Assembly (NCBI GenBank): GCA_900112325.1
Contig: FOLJ01000004.1
Span: 1 to 64,000, forward strand
DNA: 64,000 nt
Direction: 5' to 3'
DNA from: Micromonospora sediminimaris
GTDB taxonomy: Bacteria; Actinomycetota; Actinomycetes; Mycobacteriales; Micromonosporaceae
The translations under genes and the position numbers were made by a program. The notes beneath the pieces were generated by a model, which worked only from the letters and a program-made list of their open reading frames with translations, made no database searches and was not told the origin of the DNA. How positions within the stretch are numbered: position 1 is the first letter of the stretch; each line of letters opens with the position of its first letter. This document shows, one piece after another, positions 18,201 to 25,400 of the stretch.

Positions 18201-19674
18201 GCCGGGTGAGCAGTTGTTCGGTGGCGGCCGCGTCGGAGGCGACCCGCAGCGTCCCGTCGTCACCGCCGAGGTGCGGCAGCCACTTCAGCCAGTCCCACCC
18301 GGCCAGCCGGTCCGGCTGCACCACCAGGGCCAACGCCAGGTCGGCCGGTCCGTGCCGGGTGACCAGATCCAGCACGACCGCGGCGACTGCGTTGCGCGCG
18401 GCTGTGCCAGCCCCGACGACGCCCAGTCCTGAGCGGTCCCGCAGGTTCACGTCGACCGGTACGTCCGGCAGCCGGGACCGTTCGGCGAGCGCCTCGCTCA
18501 GCTCCGGCCGTCCCGCCAGCTCCTCGGCACCGCGTCGACCCAGCTCCGGCCGCCACGGTCGGGCACCCACGCCGACCACCACCCGCAGCTCGTCCGTGTC
18601 GCCCGGGCGCACCTCCCACAGCCCTCGACCCGACACCGCCCGGCGTACCAGACCGGCCAGCCCCGGATAGGCGGCGCGGGCCGCTGCCGCCACCGCGGTG
18701 CGCGTGGCGTCCAGGTCGGTGCCGAAGCGTTGTACGGCCGCCGCAGACTCCCTGGCCAACCGGATGGTGTCCTTCTTGGCGCGGTGCCGGGACTCGACCC
18801 AGCGGGCCAGCGCCATCAACGGCGTCATCGCGACCATCACCAGGAAGAACGGGCTGAACACGAAGGCCATCACCACGCCGATCGGCAACGGCGCGATGAG
18901 CAGCAGCCAGGACAGCGGCGCGGGTACGGACACCGGGGCCGGCGCGGCCGGCACCGGCACCTGCTCTGCCGGCGCGGTGGTGGCCACCCGGGGCGTACGG
19001 ATCAGCGGCTCGCGGCCACCCGTCGCCTCGCCGGTCGACGGCGCGGGCCACAGTAGGGGCGCAGGCAGGTCGGCCGGGGCTGCCACCCGGAAGGCCGTGT
19101 CGCTGAGCCGCAGGTAGGTGCCGTCGTGCAGGTCGGCGTCGGGTTCGTCGTCGGTGAGGTCCCGTCCGTCCACCCGTACGGGGCAGCTGTCGTCGACGAC
19201 CGTCGCGGTTGCCCGCAGCTGGTTGGTCGTCTCGATGTGCACCAACGGTCGGGTGACGGTACCGAAGTCCACTCCGGCCTGCCGGCTGCGTCCGATCGCG
19301 AACGTGCCGTGGTCGAGTGCGATGCTCTGGCCACTGTCGGGCCCGGCCACCCGGCTCAGCTCGACGACGGGCCGTTCGGCCGGGCCGCCCGACCGGTCGG
19401 TCGACCGACCCGGTGCCGCCGCCCGTACGCTCAGCTCCGAACCGGCCCAGATCGGCAGGTCCGCGAGGAGGCTGTCGCCGGGAACTTCCACGCCGTCCAC
19501 CTCGATGGTCAGCTCGCCGGCCGCGACCCGGGCGGTGAGCGGTCCGACCAGTTGGTCGAGCAGTTCACTGACGGTGACGTCCGGGGCGGCAGTGACCAGG
19601 CAGACGTCACGGGTGCTGAACCGTGGGCCGGCGTGGACCGGCTGCTGCTCTTCGATGCGGACGCGGAGCCTCAT
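15295..19674 (-). CDS. EssC/EccC-type T7SS FtsK/SpoIIIE ATPase (locus A)
   Basis: A 1459-aa T7SS motor. Residues 1-90 look like a ubiquitin/YukD-like fold (MRLRVRIEEQQ..., DVTVSELLDQLVG). Residues about 108-200 are FHA-like (GTFAIGRSRQAGVD). Two membrane segments follow near 245-295. The first FtsK/SpoIIIE domain is canonical: Walker A GTTGAGKS at 690-697, LLVDFKGGGAF, and Walker B LLIVIDEFATL. The second domain has a degenerate P-loop (GADAAATGT) and the third has GPAGSGRTG with Arg for Lys. One active plus two degenerate domains is common in this family. These proteins thread WXG-type substrates across the membrane. ATG 19674 is chosen where the ubiquitin-like fold starts; no clear ribosome site is seen. 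A sigma factor gene is divergent. Confidence 0.88.
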   Translation of the reverse strand: MRLRVRIEEQQPVHAGPRFSTRDVCLVTAAPDVTVSELLDQLVGPLTARVAAGELTIEVDGVEVPGDSLLADLPIWAGSELSVRAAAPGRSTDRSGGPAERPVVELSRVAGPDSGQSIALDHGTFAIGRSRQAGVDFGTVTRPLVHIETTNQLRATATVVDDSCPVRVDGRDLTDDEPDADLHDGTYLRLSDTAFRVAAPADLPAPLLWPAPSTGEATGGREPLIRTPRVATTAPAEQVPVPAAPAPVSVPAPLSWLLLIAPLPIGVVMAFVFSPFFLVMVAMTPLMALARWVESRHRAKKDTIRLARESAAAVQRFGTDLDATRTAVAAAARAAYPGLAGLVRRAVSGRGLWEVRPGDTDELRVVVGVGARPWRPELGRRGAEELAGRPELSEALAERSRLPDVPVDVNLRDRSGLGVVGAGTAARNAVAAVVLDLVTRHGPADLALALVVQPDRLAGWDWLKWLPHLGGDDGTLRVASDAAATEQLLTRLVADTAPPSRTALVVEGGASTGGAGATYTVVVVDGDDLLTGRVASMLGRLARGSGRALVVSGRTERLPSVCQCFLELAPDGTADLTDAVTGERTSGLLAVRAAEQVCGPAARALARWTDPEQAVAAALLPAHARLVDLLRSVLSGPNGLGRPVEELDPLSIGEWWRRGISGMQATIGMTEHGPLTLDLHSDGPHGLVVGTTGAGKSEFLRTVVASLACAHSPDALTFLLVDFKGGGAFDACASLPHTVGLVTDLDEHLAARALRCLRAELRHRERRLREAGVSDIVDLVAPDPPLPRLLIVIDEFATLAVELPGFLGALVDVAQRGRSLGIHLLLATQRPQGVVDGKIRANTNLRVALRVQDEADSRDVLGTRQAADIDRRRPGRAFVRLGAGEVIGVQTALVSAATRRGQRERIEVAPFALLADQETNVREDHPDGVPTDLERLVAVMAEAAERGGYPRPRVPCPPPLPQEVDAWSLAVDVDAAADGPLPVPLGLVDLPDEQRSDFWCWAPEAGGTLVLGADAAATGTVLATACLSLARRRAPDRQRIFVLEGLGTGLGALAGLPHVTAAVGVDDSERLARVLDQMDAEITHRRVSRTAGPDVLLVVAGWDALVEGAERAGVGEVGARLERLLRDGAPVGIRLLISASHDRGVPGRVLSQLPTKLCLRLADANSYTGLGLRARDVPELTGLRAIDLQTRREIQFGRYCDGRPGALADAVARVAADYPDALPAPTVTVLPELVPAGEVLSASAAAGPVWRLGIGRHYRDLSVATLALGPGMHAVVAGPAGSGRTGALRLLAAAAHASTPDARVLVVAADLDAWTGAQGTEVAGSFGGLTSPPTTGRALLLIDGIESLPDAGPALDRLLPGLPAGVHVVVAGRTDAFRGMQPWQRAVTMSRTGLLLRPAPDDGEVLRVRLPREAPPRPLPGRGYLVEAGGLAQIQVAFLAQPPPARLAMPIGVFAGEAR

Positions 19675-19754
19675 GACCACAGTTCGCCGCCGGGCACGCC
19701 TGCGGTTCCCTGCGGCGCGATATTCGGAAGATTCACGAGGCGCGATCAATTGCG

Positions 19755-19760
19755 TATCGT
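19755..19760 (+). promoter_or_regulatory. Possible -10 element before sigma factor gene
   Basis: TATCGT ends six bases before the GTG at 19767, and no ribosome site is visible, which suggests a leaderless message. The 92-bp gap to the divergent EssC-like gene must carry both promoters. Confidence 0.35.
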
Positions 19761-19766
19761 GGATCG

Positions 19767-20465
19767 GTGGCCGAAAGATCTGCGCCGGGTGCGACAGCCG
19801 TGTCCGGCTCGTCGGCGGAACCACCGGACACGGGGGACGGGCGGCGCGAGCTGCCGCCGGCCGTGCTCGTGCGTTTTCAGGCGGGGGACGCCGATGCGCT
19901 CGGCGAGGTCTACGACCGTTATTCGCGTGCGGTGTGGGCCGTCGCGATGACTGTCACTCGCGCCGACCACCTCGCGCAGGAAGCGCTCCAGGAGACGTTC
20001 ATCCGCGCGTGGAAATCCGCGTCGACGTACGACCCGGAGCGGGATCTCGGCCCGTGGCTGTTGACCATTGCGCGGTACACGGCGCTGGACCTGATCCGGC
20101 GCGAGCTGCGTCCCACCCGGGGTGGTCACGAGGCCGAGCACGACGCGGTGGTGGAGGCACCCGACCTGGACGTGGCATGGTTGTCCTGGACGGTGCAGGA
20201 GGCGTTGCGTCAGCTCGCCGACCATGAGCGGGAGATCATCCGGCTGTCGTTCTTCGACGACCTGACCCATGCGCAGATCGCCCAACGGCTGGACCTACCA
20301 CTGGGTACGGTCAAGTCGCGCTCACACCGGGCACACCGGCGGCTGGCCGAACTGCTGGCCCACGTGCGGGATCCCCCGCAGCTGGACGATGGCGGGAACC
20401 AGACCGGCACCGGGGGGCGAACAACAATCGGTAGAGCGGGCAGCGAGGGGAGGAGCGACGGGTGA
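19767..20465 (+). CDS. ECF RNA polymerase sigma factor (locus A)
   Basis: A 232-aa sigma-70 family factor. Region 2 spans about residues 35-105 (GDADALGEVYDRYSRAVWAVA..., LAQEALQETFIRAWKSASTYDP, GPWLLTIARYTALDLIRRE). Region 4 spans about 130-195 (RQLADHEREIIRLSFFDDLTHAQIAQRLDLPLGTVKSRSHRA). The arrangement with a coupled anti-sigma resembles the SigK/RskA group. It lies divergent to the T7SS ATPase and overlaps the anti-sigma start by four bases. The likely role is controlling this secretion locus in response to an envelope signal. A GTG start with poor ribosome site is used. The first 28 residues are low complexity and the start is uncertain by that margin. Confidence 0.88.
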   Translation: MAERSAPGATAVSGSSAEPPDTGDGRRELPPAVLVRFQAGDADALGEVYDRYSRAVWAVAMTVTRADHLAQEALQETFIRAWKSASTYDPERDLGPWLLTIARYTALDLIRRELRPTRGGHEAEHDAVVEAPDLDVAWLSWTVQEALRQLADHEREIIRLSFFDDLTHAQIAQRLDLPLGTVKSRSHRAHRRLAELLAHVRDPPQLDDGGNQTGTGGRTTIGRAGSEGRSDG

Positions 20466-21301
20466 GCACCGCACCACAGACCTACGGGGGCGCAGACGAC
20501 CAGTTCGTGGACATGCTGACCGGGCACCTCGATCGGCACGCGAGGCGCACCCCCGGGCGGAAGAAGGCGGCGGCGCAGAGCGCCGACCCGGCCCTGCTGG
20601 CTGCGGTGGTCACCGAGTTGCGCGCCGAGACCACCTGGGCGTCCGGTCCACCGCCGGCACTTCGGGACAGCATCCTCAGCCGGGTACGGGCGCACGCCGC
20701 CGAGCAGCACGCAGCCGAACCGGCGCCCGATCCGCTGTCCGCGTCTGACCAGCTGTCCGTGCCCGAGCCGGTACCCGTGCCCGAGCCGACCGCCGGCCCG
20801 GCCACCCCGGTCCCGTCGGCGGACCCCGGCCCGCGTTGGTGGCATCCGGCGCAGTGGCGTCCCCGGATGGGCCGGCTCACCTGGGCGCTGCCCGCCGCCG
20901 CACTCGGTGCCGCGGTGTTCACCGCTGGTGTGCTGGCCGTCGACCGGATGCTCGACGCGCAACCGCGCGCCGACGTCTACATCGCCGCCGGCACGGAGCT
21001 GGCTCCGGAGGCGCGCGGCAAGGTGTCCGTCGTGGACACCCCGTCCGGGGCGTCCGTCGTGCTGGAGCCGGTCGGGCTGCCCGCCGCGGCGCCGGGCTCC
21101 TACTACGCGGCATGGCTCAAGGGACCGCGCGGCACCGTACCGATCGGGTCGTTCCACGAGCGCCGCAGCGGCGTACCCATCGAGCTGTGGAGTGGCGTGG
21201 ACATCGCCGACTACACCACCTTCAGCGTCACCCTTCAGCAGGAGGGTGCTCCGCCGGCCCCGTCCGGCCTGGTGGTGATGACGGCGGCACTGAGCTCCTG
21301 A
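20462..21301 (+). CDS. RskA-like membrane anti-sigma factor
   Basis: A 279-aa protein. The cytosolic N-terminus has no zinc-binding HxxxCxxC motif. A Pro/Glu/Val-rich linker lies at about residues 82-115, followed by one transmembrane segment near 138-160 (LTWALPAAALGAAVFTAGVLAVDR). The extracytoplasmic RskA-like beta domain reads GKVSVVDTPSGASVVLEPVG, SYYAAWLKGP, IGSFHERRSG. Such proteins hold their sigma factor at the membrane until cleaved. The GTG start overlaps the sigma stop (GTGA), so the pair is made in stoichiometric balance. A strong terminator follows at 21312. Confidence 0.8.
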   Translation: MSTAPQTYGGADDQFVDMLTGHLDRHARRTPGRKKAAAQSADPALLAAVVTELRAETTWASGPPPALRDSILSRVRAHAAEQHAAEPAPDPLSASDQLSVPEPVPVPEPTAGPATPVPSADPGPRWWHPAQWRPRMGRLTWALPAAALGAAVFTAGVLAVDRMLDAQPRADVYIAAGTELAPEARGKVSVVDTPSGASVVLEPVGLPAAAPGSYYAAWLKGPRGTVPIGSFHERRSGVPIELWSGVDIADYTTFSVTLQQEGAPPAPSGLVVMTAALSS

Positions 21302-21311
21302 GCACAGCAGG

Positions 21312-21348
21312 GCTGGCGCGGTCCACCGCTACCGGTGACCGCGCCAGC
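21312..21348. terminator. Strong hairpin terminator between convergent genes
   Basis: Perfect 12-bp stem, GCTGGCGCGGTC at 21312-21323 with GACCGCGCCAGC at 21337-21348 and a 13-base loop. It lies between the anti-sigma stop and the convergent small T7SS gene, and can serve both strands. Confidence 0.8.
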
Positions 21349-21368
21349 GGGACAGCTTCGGCGCCCGT

Positions 21369-21752
21369 TCAATTGTTGGCCCACGACGGCGGTGCCGGCG
21401 GAGGCTGGGGTGCCGCGGGCGGACCGCCCGGCTCCGGCTGCCCCTGCCGGTCCCGCAACTCGGTGCGGTACTCCTCGTACGCGGCGGTGTAGTCGCGTTC
21501 GGCCGCCGCCACCTCGCGACACGTCTCCGCGCGCTCCCGACAGGTGACAGCGAGCTGGGTCAGCTCCGTGGCGACCTGATCGAGGATGGTGGCCGCGGCG
21601 TCCATCTCGTCCGTCACGATGTTTGTCAGCTGGCCACCAATCATGGAGCCGGGGCCGATCGCTGCCCGCGCGGGCTCCATGATCGTGCCGGCCATCTGGG
21701 CCGCCGCGTCCAGGACGGTTGCCGCGGCCTCGTAGTCCTCCGCGAATGGCAC
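21369..21752 (-). CDS. Small helical WXG-like T7SS protein
   Basis: A 127-aa protein, helical up to about residue 95 (YEAAATVLDAAAQMAGTIMEPARAA, then DQVATELTQLAVTCRERAETCREVAAAERDYTAAYEEYR), with a Pro-rich tail (PGGPPAAPQPPPAPPSWANN). The size, the two-helix pattern and the position suggest an ESAT-6/CFP-10-like partner or a DUF-type T7SS accessory, although no W-x-G turn is present. Two cysteines lie in the second helix. The GTG start has AAGGGAG upstream. It follows two larger genes of the same strand with a 94-bp gap and is probably co-transcribed with them. Confidence 0.6.
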   Translation of the reverse strand: MPFAEDYEAAATVLDAAAQMAGTIMEPARAAIGPGSMIGGQLTNIVTDEMDAAATILDQVATELTQLAVTCRERAETCREVAAAERDYTAAYEEYRTELRDRQGQPEPGGPPAAPQPPPAPPSWANN

Positions 21753-21846
21753 TTCGACGCTCCCTTCCGGTGCGGTGCCGGGCCACCTGCGCCGGGGGCC
21801 GGGGCGTCAGTACCAACCCCGGCCCGCGGCACGGCGACCCACCCAT

Positions 21847-22347
21847 TCAGACGCGGGTGATCCCGGTGTTCATGATCTCGTCGAGCTGGACGGCCTGCGC
21901 GTCCATCGCCTGCCCCAGCGATCCGGCCGACTCCCCGGCCGCCACCGCGACGGCGTTGAACTGGGTGGCCACGTCGTTCAGTTCCCCACCGAGGCGGGCG
22001 AGGTCGGCCCGGAAGGTCTCGAAGATCTCTTGTACGCGCACCGTCGTCTCATTGACCCGTGCGTCGAGCTCCACGCCGACCTCCTCGGCCTGGGCCCGAT
22101 TGGCGCCGGTCCACTGGACGCCGCCGAAGCTCGTGGTCACCGAGCGGGACTCCTGGCTGACCGCCAGCAGCGCCGAGACCACGGCCGTCTGGGCGTTGGT
22201 GATCTGCTCCTGGAGACCGGCGACCGCGCTGTCCGTCGTCGAGACGACGTTGCCACCACAGGCGGCGAGGCTGTCACCGAGGCTGCGGTACGCGATGGCG
22301 TGCTGCTGGATCTGGGCGACGTCGCCGCCGAGCATTCCGACGTTCAT
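21847..22347 (-). CDS. WXG-type (ESAT-6-like) protein, 166 aa
   Basis: A 166-aa all-helical protein. A WTG turn sits in FGGVQWTGANRAQAEEVGV near residues 75-90, between two long helices, as in WXG100 proteins, with a third helix (LARLGGELNDVATQFNAVAV) beyond. This length matches extended WXG/LXG-like partners rather than the 100-residue core class. It is probably a secreted T7SS substrate or co-chaperone, perhaps for the large neighbour encoded just upstream. GGGAGGTAG precedes the ATG. No signal peptide is present, as expected for T7SS cargo. Confidence 0.7.
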   Translation of the reverse strand: MNVGMLGGDVAQIQQHAIAYRSLGDSLAACGGNVVSTTDSAVAGLQEQITNAQTAVVSALLAVSQESRSVTTSFGGVQWTGANRAQAEEVGVELDARVNETTVRVQEIFETFRADLARLGGELNDVATQFNAVAVAAGESAGSLGQAMDAQAVQLDEIMNTGITRV

Positions 22348-22437
22348 GACTGCTACCTCCCGATGTGGTCTTTCCGGGCGACCGGTGTCGCCTCGGTCGT
22401 CTGCATTCGCTGCCAGGTACCGTTTCGGTTCCCTCGC

Positions 22438-25400
22438 TCACCAGTCCGACCAGCCGTCGTCGACATCCAGGTCGAGCGGTGTGAACTCGTCGTAGCCGAT
22501 GGCGATCCCGGGCAACGACTCCAGCTGGGGATCCCAGGCCATCGCATCGAGCGCCGGTCCCAGCAGAGCCGGTGCCCCGTCGTCGTAGGCCGCTGAGGGC
22601 TGCGTCTGGTCCCAGAAGTCAGCGCCGTACCCGAAGTCGACGGTCGTGCCCTCGGGTGCCCCGAGGCCGATCATCGTGTCGTATGCGGTGTGGTAGAGAT
22701 CGGGTAGCTCGTACTCGGACACGTCGTCCCAGCTGGCCAGGTCCGTCGATCCCGCGGTGCCGTAGCGGTACAGGTCGTCCGGGGGCGGCGCGTACGCTCC
22801 GCCCGGATCGACGGAGAAGCCGTCCGGCAGACCGAGCTTGGGGCCGAGGGCGGCGGCGGACCCGATGTCCGGGTCCGGGAATCCGGGTCGTTCCGCGAAC
22901 GTGGGCTCGAACGGTGCGCGGAACTCGTCCCGCACGTCGAACGCGAGCAGGCTGCCCGGTGGTGCGTGCTGCGCGATGCGCACGTCCGCCGTCGACACTC
23001 CGGCGAGTTCGGCGATGCGCTCCACCGCGAGTTCGCCGCTGACCGGGTACTTGACGGTTACCAGCGCGCCCGGGCCGATGGCCACGCCTTCGGCGAAGTC
23101 GCTCTGCTCGGCGAGCCGGAATCCGTCGCTGTTGGCCCGGAACCCGACGGCACCGATGTAGGGGATGTTCACCGCGGCCATCCCGTCGAGGGCAAGGGTG
23201 GGTAGCCGCAGGTCCAGGATCGGGCCGAGATTCACCTCGCCGGCAAGCGAGGTGACCAGACCGTAGTTGCCGGCCTGATACGAGAAGCCGGCAACGCCGC
23301 CGATGGTGAGACCATCCACCGGAGCCGTGTCGTTGTCGATCAGCAGCAGGCCGTTGCGGACACCCACGTAGACCGACTCGGACGCGTTGTGGGGCCCCTG
23401 GGCGGAGGCGCCCCAGCCCACGATGTTGAAGATGGACTCCTTGGTCCGCGAGCCGCCGTCGAGGACATGGTTCGCGATGAACGCCGGGTTCTGCGGCGCC
23501 GCCCAGACGTGGGACGGGCCGTCAGCCGGCGGCACGAACAACTGCCCGATGGGATGCAATTGTGGCTCGGCCGGCACCGGGACGTAGAACGGCGAGTCCG
23601 GGTCGCGCCCGAAGCCCTCGGGAAGGTTGATCCGTCCCAGCTCGTCCCGGGTGCTGGCGGTGCTGGTGAGGAGCAGGTCGCCGGAGGGTACGCCGGGCGG
23701 CTGGTTGCTGGTCGGGCCGCCGAACAGCGACGCGCCGGCCAGGCTGGCGAGACGGGTTCCACCGCCACCGATGCCGGGGTCGTCCAGGTCGTCGAGCCGG
23801 CTCTGCGGCATGTCCTCGGGGCGATCGAGGAAGAAGAGCAGGTAGCCGCCGGGAAGCTGCTTGATCTGTCCGGGGGCTGGCGGCATGCCACCCGGGACGC
23901 TCATCGCGCCGGGGCTCGCACCCGGTACCAATCCGCTGTCGCCGCCGTACACGGTGCCGTCGGGGCCCACGACCGTCGCACCGGGGGGAATGAACTGCGT
24001 TCCCGGTTGCAGCGGTATCGGCGTCGTCGAGCCGGGCAGCGTCATGGTCGGCTGCCCGGCGGCCGGCCCGCCGGTGGCCTGTGCCAGGACGAACCCATCG
24101 CCGAGCGTGTCTGCCCCGGCTCCGCCCGCCAGGGTGCTCTCCCCAGCTCCGCCCGCCAGGGTACTGATCGCCGGGGTACCGTTCGGCGGAGCCGTCCCGG
24201 CCGATCCCGGCAACGGGCCGAACGTCGTGGGCGCCGCGGACATCGTGGTCGCGCCGGCCGCCAGGACGAGCGACTCGTCCCCGCCGGCGGGACCGCCGGG
24301 TACGCCGGTCGGCCGCAGCGCGTCGAGCACGCTGCGGAGCCGCTGCACGACCAAGGGGGCGGCCAGTCTCGGGTCGACGCCCCGGAACACCCCTTCCAAC
24401 ACGACGCCCACCTCGGCGACACGCTGCGCGACCACGGCCGCGTCCGGCCCGACCTGCGGCGCGGTACGGGCGATCCGCAGCGCCTGGGCGAGTGCCTGCC
24501 CGGCGACGAACGGTCGCCCCGCGTCGACCGCGGAGATGGCCTGCGCCAGGCTCGCCATGATCCCGGTGCCCTTGGCCAGGTCGGCCAGGTCGGTCCGGGT
24601 CTTGGGGTCGAAGTCGAAGGCCGTTCCGGCGACGGTCTTCGGGTCACCGAGGACACCCCTCGGGTTCAGCAGCGCCGCCGCCCCGGCGGAGACCACCGCG
24701 AGGCCGTTGCCGAACGCGGCCAGTGCGTCGCCTCGGTCGAGAGCCTGGATCACGCCGGCTGCCGGAGTCACGAGTCGGGTGACGTCGCGTACGGACGTAC
24801 CGAGTCGCACCAGGTCGAGCGCGAGATTCTTGTCGATCAGGTCGAGGCTCGCCAGCAGCGGTCCGCCGTTGCCCAGGACGCTGCCGGCCGCGCCGAGCCC
24901 CGCGGTTATCGCACCGATCACCGTGTTCGCCTGGGACGCCTGGAACACCGACGCGCCGATGTCGAAGGCGCGTTTGGCGTTGCGCAGCACGTCCAGGGTG
25001 GTGCCGGCGTCGAAGAGGTCGCCCACGATGCTGCTCTGCCCCACCAGCTTCGCCGCTCCGGCCGCCGTACCCAGCAGGTCTGCCCCGGCGGTGAAGGCGG
25101 AGAGGCCCGCACCGATGGCACCCAGCCAGTTGCCGTCGATGGCATGGCTCACCGCTTCGACCGCGTTGACCGCCAGGGTGGCGATCCCGACGGCCTGTAG
25201 GCCGGGGACGACGAGACTGGCGACCCCGAGCGCGATCTTGCCGATCTGGAAGATCGCCTTGAACGGGTTGTCCTTCCAGGCGGTCACGATGGCCTTGCCG
25301 ATCGACTTGACGGTGTCGAAGATCCGGGACAGGAAACCCTTCTTCTTCTTTTTCCGCCGGCTGATGTCGGTCAGCACCCCGAGGTCGTCGAAGGTGACGT

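Noticed and set aside
16693..18670. Long plus-strand frames across the locus A EssC-like gene
   Set aside because: They lie opposite conserved FtsK Walker motifs and have no homology features, so they are high-GC shadows.
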